A stretch of DNA of 64,000 bases, taken from the NCBI RefSeq assembly GCF_003990445.1, contig NZ_REEZ01000010.1, positions 99,303-163,302 on the forward strand. Reading direction: 5' to 3'. Within the stretch, counting starts at the first letter, position 1. The number at the start of each line of letters is the position of its first letter. This DNA comes from Pararhodobacter zhoushanensis (lineage in GTDB: Bacteria > Pseudomonadota > Alphaproteobacteria > Rhodobacterales > Rhodobacteraceae). Shown in pieces: positions 7,147 to 15,213 of this stretch. Below the pieces are notes generated by a model, which ran no database searches, had not been told where the DNA came from, and saw only the letters and a program-made list of their open reading frames with translations. The position numbers and the translations under genes are program-made.

Positions 7147-9384
7147 TCAGTTCCCGCCGAGAATGCCGTTCAGGATCCCCAGGACCGCATCGCCCAGATT
7201 GCCGTTGCCGCCTTGCGTGGCACCGGGCGCGCCACGGGTTGTAGGCGGCTCCAAGGCGGGCGGTTGCGGCACGACCATAGGTAGCGGGTGCAGCGGCATG
7301 CCGTCGTTGATGCGCACCATGGTCTCGCGCCAGATCTCGGCGGGCAACCCGCCGCCAGTCACGCCTGCAAGCGGGGTGTTGTCGTCATTGCCCATCCAGA
7401 CGCCGACGACGTAGTCAGCGGTAAAGCCGACGAACCACGCATCGCGCGCCGAGTTGGTGGTGCCGGTCTTGCCCGCCGCCTGCCGCCCATCGGGTAGCCG
7501 CGCACGGCGACCGGTGCCATAGGGCGCTTCCAGCACCTGCGTCATCATCCAGACCAGACGGTGCGCCGCGTCTTCGCTGATCACCCGCTCACCGATGCCC
7601 GAACCGATGGTCATCAGCGGCGCGCGCTCTCCGGCCAGTGTGAGAGAGGTGAAGCCATACGGCCTGACCGAATTGCCCCCGTTCAGAATCCCTGCAAAGG
7701 CCGAGGTCATGTCGAGCAGCGTCGCTTCACTGGCCCCCAGCGCCAGTGCCGGTCCTTCGGCCAGATCCGAGTGCAGGCCAAAGGCGTTCGCCGCCTGTCG
7801 CACCCGTTCGCGTCCCATGGCTTCGGAAATCCGCACGGCGGGGATGTTCTCGGACCGCGCCAGCGCCTCGGCCAGCGTCATCATCCCCAGGAACCGGTTG
7901 GAATAGTTGCGCGGCGACCACGGACCGGACCCGGGCACGGTGATCGTCAGCGGCGCGTCCTCAACCATGTCATAAGGCTGATAGCCGTCATCCATTGCCA
8001 GCGCATAAACGAAGGGTTTGAACGCCGAGCCGGTCTGTCGCTGCGCTTGCGTGGCGCGATTGAAGCCCCCGGTTATATAGCTGCGCCCGCCCACCATGCC
8101 GCGCACGGCGCCATCGGCAGACATGACGAGCACGGCTGCCTCGGCCTCGGACCCGTCGCGCACGCGGTCGGCGAAGACCTGCCGCACCGCCTCTTCGGCG
8201 GCTTGCTGGATGCGCTGGTCCAGCGTCGTCTGGATCGTCACATCCTCGGTTGTGTCGCGGGTCAGCCAGGCGGGGCCGGATTGCATCACCCAATCAGCAA
8301 AGAACCCGCCCGTCGGGCTTTCCGCCGCCTCGTGCAGGGTCGCCGGATTGGCGCGGGCGTCGGCGTATTGCGCGTCGGTGATGTAGCCTTGTTCATGCAT
8401 CAACCCCAGCACGATACCGGCGCGGGCCTGCGCACGCTCAAGGTTGCGGGTCGGCGCATAGTAGCTGGGTGCGACCAGCAGACCGGCAAGCATCGCCCCC
8501 TCAGCCGGGCGCATCTCGCTGGCGGAATGGCCAAAATACCGCTCGGAAGCCGCCTCGAACCCGCGCGACCCGGCGCCAAGGAAGGCGCGGTTGATATAGA
8601 TCGAGAGGATTTCGTCTTTGGTATAGCGCAACTCCAGCGCAAAGGCGTAGGGCAGCTCCTGGATTTTGCGCCAGACCGTGCCTTCGCGGCAGTCGGATTC
8701 GTATTCGGCCTCGGTCGGCCAGATGTCGGGATCATAGGCGCGGCCCAGGCACAGCAGCTTGGCGACCTGCTGCGTGATCGTCGACCCGCCCGCACCCTGA
8801 AACGGCCCGCGCCCGGCGGCGATGTTGCCGGCGATGGCCCCGGCAATCCCGCGCGGGCTGACGCCGAAGTGCCACCAGAAGCGCCGGTCCTCGGTCGCGA
8901 CGATGGCGTTGCGCAGGTTTGGTGACACCTCGGTCGACGGGGTGAAGCCGCCGAAATTTTCACCACGCCAGGCAAAGACCTGACCGTCGGCATCCAGCAT
9001 CGTCACCGAGCCGCGCGCACGACCATCCATCATCGCGACGACGTCGTTCGGCATGGTGGTGTAGAAATAGAAGGTCGCGGCGGCCATCACCAGCACGCCC
9101 AGCGCGGTAACACGCCAGGTGAAACCCCAGATGACGCGCCAGATCAGGCGCAGCAACCCGCCGAACACCCGTGTGAACCAGTTGCCCCCGCGTTTAGGCG
9201 CCCGACGCGGCGGGCGGCGTTTTCCGCCACCGCCACCACCCCCGCCCGAGCGACGCTGACCGCCGTTTTGTGCCCGGGGTGCCGGGGTCCGCTGATCCGC
9301 CACCAGAGGGGGACGTCGAGTGCCGTTGCCTGCCATGCCTGGATCTGCCTGCTGCCGTATCGTTTCTGGTTGGTGGGTTAACAT
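7147..9384 (-). CDS. Class A penicillin-binding protein (transglycosylase/transpeptidase)
   Basis: A 745-residue bifunctional murein synthase. Residues 40-70 are a Gly/Arg/Lys-rich cytoplasmic tail, followed by a membrane helix at about 90-108. The GT51 domain has its catalytic Glu165 in ATEDRRFWWHFG and the GGSTITQQVAK motif (199-209). The transpeptidase domain has SAFK (Ser453, Lys456), SEN (511-513) and KTGTTN (639-644). The C-terminus ends in a Pro-rich then Gly/Asn-rich tail. All catalytic motifs are intact. The start may be the ATG at 9384 or the second Met at 9336; neither has a strong ribosome site. It resembles PBP1A-type enzymes, but I cannot say which paralogue. Confidence 0.93.
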   Translation of the reverse strand: MLTHQPETIRQQADPGMAGNGTRRPPLVADQRTPAPRAQNGGQRRSGGGGGGGGKRRPPRRAPKRGGNWFTRVFGGLLRLIWRVIWGFTWRVTALGVLVMAAATFYFYTTMPNDVVAMMDGRARGSVTMLDADGQVFAWRGENFGGFTPSTEVSPNLRNAIVATEDRRFWWHFGVSPRGIAGAIAGNIAAGRGPFQGAGGSTITQQVAKLLCLGRAYDPDIWPTEAEYESDCREGTVWRKIQELPYAFALELRYTKDEILSIYINRAFLGAGSRGFEAASERYFGHSASEMRPAEGAMLAGLLVAPSYYAPTRNLERAQARAGIVLGLMHEQGYITDAQYADARANPATLHEAAESPTGGFFADWVMQSGPAWLTRDTTEDVTIQTTLDQRIQQAAEEAVRQVFADRVRDGSEAEAAVLVMSADGAVRGMVGGRSYITGGFNRATQAQRQTGSAFKPFVYALAMDDGYQPYDMVEDAPLTITVPGSGPWSPRNYSNRFLGMMTLAEALARSENIPAVRISEAMGRERVRQAANAFGLHSDLAEGPALALGASEATLLDMTSAFAGILNGGNSVRPYGFTSLTLAGERAPLMTIGSGIGERVISEDAAHRLVWMMTQVLEAPYGTGRRARLPDGRQAAGKTGTTNSARDAWFVGFTADYVVGVWMGNDDNTPLAGVTGGGLPAEIWRETMVRINDGMPLHPLPMVVPQPPALEPPTTRGAPGATQGGNGNLGDAVLGILNGILGGN

Positions 9385-9612
9385 ACAGGCAGCGCTGGCT
9401 GTTGTGGAGGGTCAGAAGACAGCCGATTCGCCTTCGTGATGCGCTTAATCTTTCATCAGACATGCCTATTTGGTGAATTTTTCAGCAGAAGTCTGGGATT
9501 CATGGCGAGTCCTTGCCTACCGCAACATTGCGGTTTGAGCCCGCAGAACCCCGTATGGGCGCAGGACGCGCCCTCATCGGGGCGCCCCTGGGACCGTTAT
9601 AAGGGGGCACAC

Positions 9613-9951
9613 GTGAAGTACATCATTGCAGCAATCAAGCCGTTCAAGCTGGAGGAGGTGCGCGAGGCGCTCACCGCCATCGGCGTTCGCGGGTTGATGG
9701 TTACCGAGATCAAAGGCTTCGGCACTCAGTCGGGTCACACGGAAATCTATCGCGGCGCCGAATACGCCGTGAACTTTGTTCCGAAAGTTAAGCTCGAAAT
9801 CGCCGTGCCTGACAGCCTGGCCGAGCAAGTCGTCGAGACGCTCTCGCGGACCGCACGCACCGGCAAGATCGGTGACGGCAAGGTCTTCGTGCTGGATCTG
9901 GAACAAGCAACTCGTGTGCGCACCGGCGAAGCCGGCGACGACGCGCTCTGA
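9613..9951 (+). CDS. glnK: Nitrogen regulatory protein PII (GlnK)
   Basis: A 112-residue PII signal protein that senses 2-oxoglutarate, ATP/ADP and, through uridylylation, glutamine. It opens MKYIIAAIKPFKLEEVREAL from a GTG preceded by AGGGGG (9602-9607). The T-loop segment GHTEIYRGAEY carries the uridylylation tyrosine Tyr51. The B-loop TGKIGDGKVFV is present, and the end RVRTGEAGDDAL is typical. amtB starts 29 bases downstream. In this arrangement GlnK binds and blocks AmtB when nitrogen is plentiful. The 228 bases upstream are the divergent promoter region shared with the penicillin-binding protein. Confidence 0.96.
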   Translation: MKYIIAAIKPFKLEEVREALTAIGVRGLMVTEIKGFGTQSGHTEIYRGAEYAVNFVPKVKLEIAVPDSLAEQVVETLSRTARTGKIGDGKVFVLDLEQATRVRTGEAGDDAL

Positions 9952-9980
9952 GTGGCTAGGGAAATAGGGAACAACCTGAG

Positions 9981-11318
9981 ATGAACCTGAAGAAAATCCT
10001 TCCCCTGGCGGCTCTGGTGGCGGTTGTGCCGCTGGCGCTGTATGCCCAGGATGCTGCGGTTGTCGACGTCGACATGACTCCGCCGAACGAAGAAATCGGC
10101 TATATTTTCACCACCTTCATGTTCCTTGTGACCGGCTTCCTGGTCATGTGGATGGCCGCTGGCTTCTCGATGCTGGAAGCGGGTCTGGTGCGGTCCAAGA
10201 ACGTCACCATGCAGTCGCTCAAGAACGTCGCGCTCTTCGCGATCGCCGCGATCATGTACTACCTCGTCGGCTATAACCTGATGTACCCAGGCGACGGCTG
10301 GACCATCCCCAACATGCTCGGCGCCTTCTCGATGGCCGTTATGGAGCCCGTCGGCGGCAGCGCAGATACCGACCTGACCTACGCGTCGGTAGGTTCGGAC
10401 TTCTTCTTCCAGCTGATGTTCTGCGCCACGACCGCCTCGATCGTTTCGGGCACCCTGGCCGAGCGCATCAAACTGTGGCCGTTCCTGATCTTCACGGTCG
10501 TGCTGACCGGCTTCATCTACCCGATCCAGGCGTCGTGGAAATGGGGCGGTGGCTTCCTGGATGCGGATTACGGCTTCCTCGACTTCGCAGGTTCGACCGT
10601 CGTTCACTCGGTCGGTGGCTGGTCGGCTTTGGCCGGTGCGCTGATCCTCGGCCCGCGTCTGGGCAAATACAAGGACGGCCGCGTCAACCCGATGCCCGGC
10701 TCGAACCTGACGCTCGCCACCCTGGGTACGTTCATCCTGTGGCTCGGGTGGTTCGGTTTCAACGGCGGCTCGCAGCTGTACATGGACACCGCTGGCAACG
10801 TTGCTGACATCTCGCGCATCTTTGCGAACACCAACACGGCTGCTGCCGGTGGCGCGCTGGCCGCGCTGATCATGACCCAGCTGATGTACAAGAAGCCTGA
10901 CCTCACCATGGTGCTGAACGGCGCGCTGGCTGGTCTGGTGTCGATCACCGCCGAGCCGCTGACCCCCGGTCTGGGTGCTGCAACGCTGATCGGTGCCTTC
11001 GGTGGTATCCTGGTCGTCCTGGCCGTGCCGCTGCTCGACAAGCTGAAGATCGACGACGTCGTCGGCGCGATCCCGGTTCACCTGGTCTGCGGCATCTGGG
11101 GTACGCTGGCCGTGCTGATCACCAACCCCGATGCGACCGTCACCGGTCAGGTCGTTCCGATCATCATCGTGGGTGTCTTCACCTTCGTGGTGGCGGCGGT
11201 TGTCTGGTTCATCCTGAAGGCGACCATGGGCCTGCGCGTCTCGGAAGAAGACGAGATCCTCGGTCTCGACAAAGCCGAGCTGGGCATGGAAGCCTATCCC
11301 GAGTTCTACCGCGGCTGA
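9981..11318 (+). CDS. amtB: Ammonium transporter
   Basis: A 445-residue Amt/Rh family channel for ammonium uptake. A signal-like N-terminus (MNLKKILPLAALVAVVPLAL, ending at AQDA) precedes eleven predicted hydrophobic segments. Family signatures include EAGLVRSKN, the ammonium-transporter motif DFAGSTVVHSVGGWSALAG with the first pore histidine at His209, and HLVCGIWGTLAVL containing a second conserved histidine. The C-terminal cytoplasmic tail GLRVSEEDEILGLDKAELG is the site that responds to GlnK. It is co-transcribed with glnK. Confidence 0.96.
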   Translation: MNLKKILPLAALVAVVPLALYAQDAAVVDVDMTPPNEEIGYIFTTFMFLVTGFLVMWMAAGFSMLEAGLVRSKNVTMQSLKNVALFAIAAIMYYLVGYNLMYPGDGWTIPNMLGAFSMAVMEPVGGSADTDLTYASVGSDFFFQLMFCATTASIVSGTLAERIKLWPFLIFTVVLTGFIYPIQASWKWGGGFLDADYGFLDFAGSTVVHSVGGWSALAGALILGPRLGKYKDGRVNPMPGSNLTLATLGTFILWLGWFGFNGGSQLYMDTAGNVADISRIFANTNTAAAGGALAALIMTQLMYKKPDLTMVLNGALAGLVSITAEPLTPGLGAATLIGAFGGILVVLAVPLLDKLKIDDVVGAIPVHLVCGIWGTLAVLITNPDATVTGQVVPIIIVGVFTFVVAAVVWFILKATMGLRVSEEDEILGLDKAELGMEAYPEFYRG

Positions 11319-11342
11319 TCTCTCCTCATCCGCATGACGGCG

Positions 11343-11371
11343 AAACCCCGGGCCTTGCGCCCGGGGTTTTT
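11343..11371 (+). terminator. Rho-independent terminator of glnK-amtB
   Basis: A perfect 11-bp inverted repeat (AAACCCCGGGC / GCCCGGGGTTT, loop CTTGC) is followed by a T-run 25 bases after the amtB stop. Confidence 0.9.
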
Positions 11372-11393
11372 CGTTGCCCTTCAGCGCTCATGA

Positions 11394-11424
11394 AAAAACG
11401 CGCCCGTTGCGGGGCGCGTTTTTC
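11394..11424 (-). terminator. Terminator of the LacI-family gene
   Basis: A 12-bp inverted repeat (AAAAACGCGCCC / GGGCGCGTTTTT) with a six-base loop lies just beyond the stop of the minus-strand regulator. The A-run on the plus strand gives the U-run for minus transcription. It could also back up amtB termination. Confidence 0.85.
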
Positions 11425-11443
11425 CTGTCTTGGCGGCTGCCGG

Positions 11444-12478
11444 TCAGCGGCGGATCGTGTCGCCCGGCTCCAGCCGCGGGGTCAGCTCGATCCGGTGGCC
11501 ACCGATTACCCCGTCATCATAGCCCTTGCCCGCGATGATATTCGCCGCCTTCTCGCCGATCTCGCGGCGGCAGGCGTCGATGGTCGCCAGCTTCATCGGC
11601 AGCCCGTCCAGAAAATCGGTGCCGTTAAAGCCTGCCAGACCCAGCTTGCCGGGGATGTCATAGCCTTTTTCAAGGCAATAGAGCAGCCCGCCCGCGCCGA
11701 TCATGTCATTCGAGTAATAAAGGAAATCCAGATCCGGGTTGCGCGTCAGGATCGCCTCGGTCAGCTCACGGCCCTTTTTCAGCGCCGAGCCGCCCGAATA
11801 GAACTCGGTATCCACCAGCTCGATGCCATGTTCGGCCAGCCCTTCGGTCAGCCCCTCAAGCCGTTTGCGGGCGCGGTGGTCGTCGGTCATCTTGGTGCCC
11901 AGGAAACCGATCTTGCGATACCCCGCCTTGACGATCGCCTCGGCCATCTGCCGCCCGGCCCCACGATGCGAGATGCCGACGACCGAGTCGATCGGCTCGC
12001 CGTCGCTGTCCATGATCTCGATGATCGGGATGCCCGCATTCTCCATCATGGCGCGCGCCGCATCCGTATGCTCCATTCCGGCGATGATCACGCCCGTGGG
12101 CCGCCACGAGAGCATCTCGTAAAGGACGTTCTCCTCTTTCTCGACCGAGTATTGCGTCACGCCGAACACCGGCTGCAGCCCGCTGTCCTCCAGCGCGGCC
12201 GAGATCCCGCCCAGAACTTCGGGGAACACCATGTTCGACAGCGAGGGCACGATCACCGCCACCAGATTGACCTGCTGCGAGGCCAGACCTCCGGCGATCT
12301 TGTTGGGCACGTAACCAAGCGCCCGCGCCGAGGCGAGCACCTTTTCGCGCGTCGCAGGTGAGACATCTTCGCGGTTGCGCAGCACGCGGCTGACGGTCAT
12401 CTCACTGACTCCGCACGCTTCTGAGACGTCTCGCAGCGTCAGGGGGCGCCGATGGTCGGCATTGCGCGGTGGGATCAT
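11444..12478 (-). CDS. LacI family transcriptional regulator
   Basis: A 344-residue LacI/GalR-type repressor. The N-terminal helix-turn-helix is LTLRDVSEACGVSEMTVSRV, followed by the hinge YVPNKIAGGLASQQ. The periplasmic-binding-like effector domain starts at LVAVIVPSLSNMVFPEVLGG. The effector region (GIPIIEIMDSDGEPIDSVV, RKIGFLGTKMTDDHRARKR) recalls GntR-type gluconate repressors, but the sugar cannot be fixed. The ATG at 12478 is chosen because everything upstream in frame translates the reverse of tRNA-Arg. No sugar transport or catabolic operon adjoins it, so its targets lie elsewhere. Confidence 0.93.
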   Translation of the reverse strand: MIPPRNADHRRPLTLRDVSEACGVSEMTVSRVLRNREDVSPATREKVLASARALGYVPNKIAGGLASQQVNLVAVIVPSLSNMVFPEVLGGISAALEDSGLQPVFGVTQYSVEKEENVLYEMLSWRPTGVIIAGMEHTDAARAMMENAGIPIIEIMDSDGEPIDSVVGISHRGAGRQMAEAIVKAGYRKIGFLGTKMTDDHRARKRLEGLTEGLAEHGIELVDTEFYSGGSALKKGRELTEAILTRNPDLDFLYYSNDMIGAGGLLYCLEKGYDIPGKLGLAGFNGTDFLDGLPMKLATIDACRREIGEKAANIIAGKGYDDGVIGGHRIELTPRLEPGDTIRR

Positions 12479-12667
12479 AAATCGGGGGCCTCCCTCCCCG
12501 GGGCGCGTGGCGAGAGGGCCCGCGGCGGCACTAACAGATGACGAATGCTTCACTTCTAAAGCGCCGCTTGTGCAAGTGTCAAAGTTTCCCTGATATCGCG
12601 AACAGGTCCCTTTGCTCGCGCCAAGGCTTGCCATGCCCGACGCAAGACGCCAAAGAGAAGAGACGGT

Positions 12668-12744
12668 GGTCCCGTGGCTCAACTGGATAGAGCAGCCCCC
12701 TCCTAAGGGGCAGGTTGCAGGTTCGAATCCTGCCGGGGTCACCA
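12668..12744 (+). tRNA. tRNA-Arg (anticodon CCT)
   Basis: A 77-base tRNA with encoded CCA. The acceptor stem GGTCCCG pairs with CGGGGTC using two G-U pairs. The anticodon stem GCCCC/GGGGC frames the loop CTCCTAA with anticodon CCT at 12702-12704, which reads AGG. The T-arm is GCAGG TTCGAAT CCTGC. There is no integrase gene or duplicated tRNA end nearby. Confidence 0.95.
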
Positions 12745-12778
12745 ATCACCATGGTGTTCCGTCGTGTGCCATGCAGGG

Positions 12779-13885
12779 CTAGGTGGGCACCGTTTGGTCA
12801 CTGGTACCGGCCGGGACTACGACGATCTGCGCGGGGTCTAGGGTTTCGATGCCTTGCAGCAGCGCGACTGGTTCGCCATCGATGAACACACGCAACCCTC
12901 CCGCCTGAGCGTCGTACGCGGTGTCGATCACCGGGGCGGGGCCGTCGGCGTCATAGGCGACGGCGAGATGATCCGCGCCGGTGTCGAAATCGCTGATGAT
13001 CGCGGGCGCAGCGGCGTCCATCCATTCGCCCAGTACAAACCTGTCCGCCCCGGCACCACCGCTCGCGATATCGCCCGCGCCCAGAATCAGCACATCGTCG
13101 CCGTCGCCGCCGTTCAGAAAGTCCGTTTCACCGTGGTCATTGCCGCCGGTGAGTGTATCGTCGCCGTCGCCGGCCATCAGCAGATCGCTACCCTCGCCGC
13201 CGTCGAGACGGTCACCGCCCGCGCCGCCTTCGAGTGTATCGGCACCCTCACCGCCATTGAGACGATCCGCGCCGTCGCCCGCAGTGAGCGAGTCGCGACC
13301 CGAACCGCCGTCAAGAATGTCATCGCCCGTGCCCGCGATCAGGTGATCATCGCCATCGTCGCCGATCAGCGTATCGTCGCCCGCACCGCCAAGGAGCGTG
13401 TCGTCCCCCCCGGCGCCATCGAGCTGGTCAGCGCCCGCGAACCCCTCCAGCCACTCATCGCGCCAGCCGCCGATCAGCGTGTCATTGCCTGCACCGCCTT
13501 CAAGGGGCGCCCCCCCGTCACCCCCGTCAATCACCATATCCTTGGGCGGTACCGGCGGGGTGTCAGTGCTCATATATTCGCGGTCATCCGCATCAAGGCC
13601 TTCATATCCCTCGCGGATCTGCATGGGGCCGATGTCGGCAGCGACGTCGTCATCTGGGAGATCAGGTGGGGCGTCGTCAGCGGCAGGAACAAGATCACCG
13701 TCAGCCATGGGCGCGGCATCATCGGGGGCGTGGTCCAGCAGATTGCCGTGCTGCGCCTGAGCGGTGTCATCCGCCCCGTCTTGCGGCAGATCGTCGGGCG
13801 ACCCGGTGTCATCCTCGGCCCGCGTATACAGATCGGTTGCGCCCGCAGCGACGGCGACCCCGATCAATCCCAAGAGCAGCCACAT
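12779..13885 (-). CDS. RTX-repeat calcium-binding protein with N-terminal membrane segment
   Basis: A 368-residue protein. It starts with a hydrophobic segment (MWLLLGLIGVAVAAGA), either a signal or an anchor. A long acidic Asp/Pro-rich linker (about 24-125) follows. Then come some sixteen glycine/aspartate nonapeptides of the hemolysin type (about 128-285, GGAGDDTLIGDDGDD style), expected to fold into a calcium-bound parallel beta-roll. The C-terminal domain (DFDTGADHLAVAYD) resembles the segment after RTX blocks in other Rhodobacterales proteins. AGGGGG upstream supports the ATG at 13885. An N-terminal membrane segment is odd for a type I secretion substrate, which normally has only a C-terminal signal. 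Function unknown. Confidence 0.85.
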   Translation of the reverse strand: MWLLLGLIGVAVAAGATDLYTRAEDDTGSPDDLPQDGADDTAQAQHGNLLDHAPDDAAPMADGDLVPAADDAPPDLPDDDVAADIGPMQIREGYEGLDADDREYMSTDTPPVPPKDMVIDGGDGGAPLEGGAGNDTLIGGWRDEWLEGFAGADQLDGAGGDDTLLGGAGDDTLIGDDGDDHLIAGTGDDILDGGSGRDSLTAGDGADRLNGGEGADTLEGGAGGDRLDGGEGSDLLMAGDGDDTLTGGNDHGETDFLNGGDGDDVLILGAGDIASGGAGADRFVLGEWMDAAAPAIISDFDTGADHLAVAYDADGPAPVIDTAYDAQAGGLRVFIDGEPVALLQGIETLDPAQIVVVPAGTSDQTVPT

Positions 13886-14032
13886 CGAGACCCCCTGCCG
13901 CACAAGCGGCCGTTCCGCTATCTGGGCCCCATTGAACCCCGATTTCCTGAACAAACAGCGACCAGCGCCTTTGGGAAAGCCAGATTCTGCAACTGTGGTT
14001 AACACCGCAGGAACCCCGGGCCTTGAATCCAT

Positions 14033-14061
14033 TTGCTCTGGCGGCGGGGATCGCCTATATG
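14033..14061 (+). promoter_or_regulatory. Putative sigma-70-type promoter of rpsO
   Basis: TTGCTC and TATATG are separated by exactly 17 bases and lie about 97 bases before the rpsO start. The -10 region fits housekeeping promoters of this bacterial group; the -35 is a partial match. Confidence 0.4.
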
Positions 14062-14157
14062 CGCGCATCCTTGGCCGTTTTGGGCAAGGAGCCTCCATGG
14101 GCTTGTGCTGGACGACATCCCGGCCTGCGCCTTAACCCTTTTACACAGGAGATCCCG

Positions 14158-14427
14158 ATGTCGATCACCGTCGAAGAAAAACAACGCCTGCTGAAAGAAT
14201 TCGCGACCAAAGAAGGCGACACCGGTTCGCCCGAAGTCCAGGTTGCGATCCTGACCTCGCGTATCACCACCCTGACCGAGCACTTCAAAATGCACAAGAA
14301 GGACAACCACAGCCGTCGTGGCCTTCTGATGATGGTGGCCCAGCGCCGTAAGCTGCTGGACTACGTGAAGGGCAAGGACGAGGCTCGCTATCAGTCGCTG
14401 ATCCAGCGTCTCGGCATCCGCCGCTGA
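14158..14427 (+). CDS. rpsO: 30S ribosomal protein S15
   Basis: An 89-residue S15, the usual length. It begins [20 protein letters not shown] and includes [35 protein letters not shown] and the C-terminal [12 protein letters not shown]. It binds 16S rRNA early in small-subunit assembly. AGGAGA at 14147-14152 places the start. No truB lies upstream, and the usual neighbour pnp is 3.5 kb away. Confidence 0.98.
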   Translation: MSITVEEKQRLLKEFATKEGDTGSPEVQVAILTSRITTLTEHFKMHKKDNHSRRGLLMMVAQRRKLLDYVKGKDEARYQSLIQRLGIRR

Positions 14428-14452
14428 CCTGATCCGACCTTGCGTCCAAGAG

Positions 14453-14478
14453 CGCCCGCTGGCAACAGCGGGCGTTTT
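14453..14478 (+). terminator. Rho-independent terminator of rpsO
   Basis: An 8-bp stem (CGCCCGCT / AGCGGGCG, loop GGCAAC) is followed immediately by TTTT. This makes rpsO a separate transcript from the potassium genes. Confidence 0.88.
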
Positions 14479-14553
14479 GCGTCCCCCTTTCCGGCCCTTG
14501 ACTAACGCAGCGCCGCAGCGCAGCGTCACGCCGAAAACGGGGAGAGAAACCTC

Positions 14554-15213
14554 ATGACCAAGAGTTCGCGTAGTTTTGCCGTTGTCGGACTGGGGGCCTT
14601 TGGCAGCACCGTTGCTGCCGAGCTGGCGCGCTTCGGCAACCGGGTGATCGGCCTCGATCTGGACGAAAGGCGCGTGGCGCAGATGTCCAACACGCTGTCG
14701 AGCGCGCTGATCGTGGACACCACCGACGAAGGCGCTTTGCGCGAGGCCGGGATCGACCGCTATGACGTGGCGCTGGTCGCCGTCGGGCGGGACATTCAGG
14801 CCAGCATCCTGACGGTGATGAACCTCAAGCTGTTGGGGATGGAAACCCTCTGGGCCAAGGCGTCGAACAAGACGCATCACCGCATTCTGGTCAAACTGGG
14901 CGTCGACCGGGTGATCCTGCCGGAACAGGAGATGGGCCGGCATATCGCGCAGATGCTCAACAACCCGGTGTTGCAGGATTATGTGAGCCTGGGCAACGGG
15001 TACAGCGTGGTGAACGTGGTGATCCCGCAGCGCATGGACGGGCGCGAGCTGGCCTCGCTGGGCATCGGCACCACGCATGATCTGCGCCTGCTGGGCCTGA
15101 TGCGGGGCAGCGAGTTCTGCCATCCGACCGCTGACATGATGCTCGCGCCCGAGGACAAGCTGATCCTGCTGGGCAAACGCGCCGAGCTGCGCCAGTTCGG
15201 GGACAGCCTGTGA
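14554..15213 (+). CDS. ktrA: Potassium uptake regulatory subunit, TrkA/KtrA family
   Basis: A 219-residue RCK protein. The N-terminal Rossmann nucleotide-binding domain reads FAVVGLGAFGSTVAAELARFG (glycine motif) with an acidic residue after the second strand (GLDLDE). The C-terminal RCK_C/TrkA_C domain spans about 135-219. The single-RCK length matches KtrA rather than the duplicated TrkA. It should form a cytoplasmic octameric ring that gates the membrane subunit in response to ATP/ADP. GGGGAGAG precedes the ATG, and the stop overlaps the ktrB start (GTGA). Confidence 0.92.
   Translation: MTKSSRSFAVVGLGAFGSTVAAELARFGNRVIGLDLDERRVAQMSNTLSSALIVDTTDEGALREAGIDRYDVALVAVGRDIQASILTVMNLKLLGMETLWAKASNKTHHRILVKLGVDRVILPEQEMGRHIAQMLNNPVLQDYVSLGNGYSVVNVVIPQRMDGRELASLGIGTTHDLRLLGLMRGSEFCHPTADMMLAPEDKLILLGKRAELRQFGDSL

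Noticed and set aside
9503-9517. Possible sigma-54 promoter (TGGC ... TTGC) upstream of glnK
   Set aside because: The GG and GC elements are nine bases apart instead of ten, and the bases after TGGC do not match the consensus, so I do not call it.
12479-12745. N-terminal extension of the LacI-family gene reading MVTPAGFEPATCPLGGG
   Set aside because: This is the reverse-strand translation of tRNA-Arg, a well-known artefact; the helix-turn-helix start at 12478 is used instead.
12668-14098. tRNA-Arg as an integration site of a mobile element
   Set aside because: No integrase, no duplicated tRNA 3' end and no composition change were seen downstream; the next genes are an RTX protein and rpsO.
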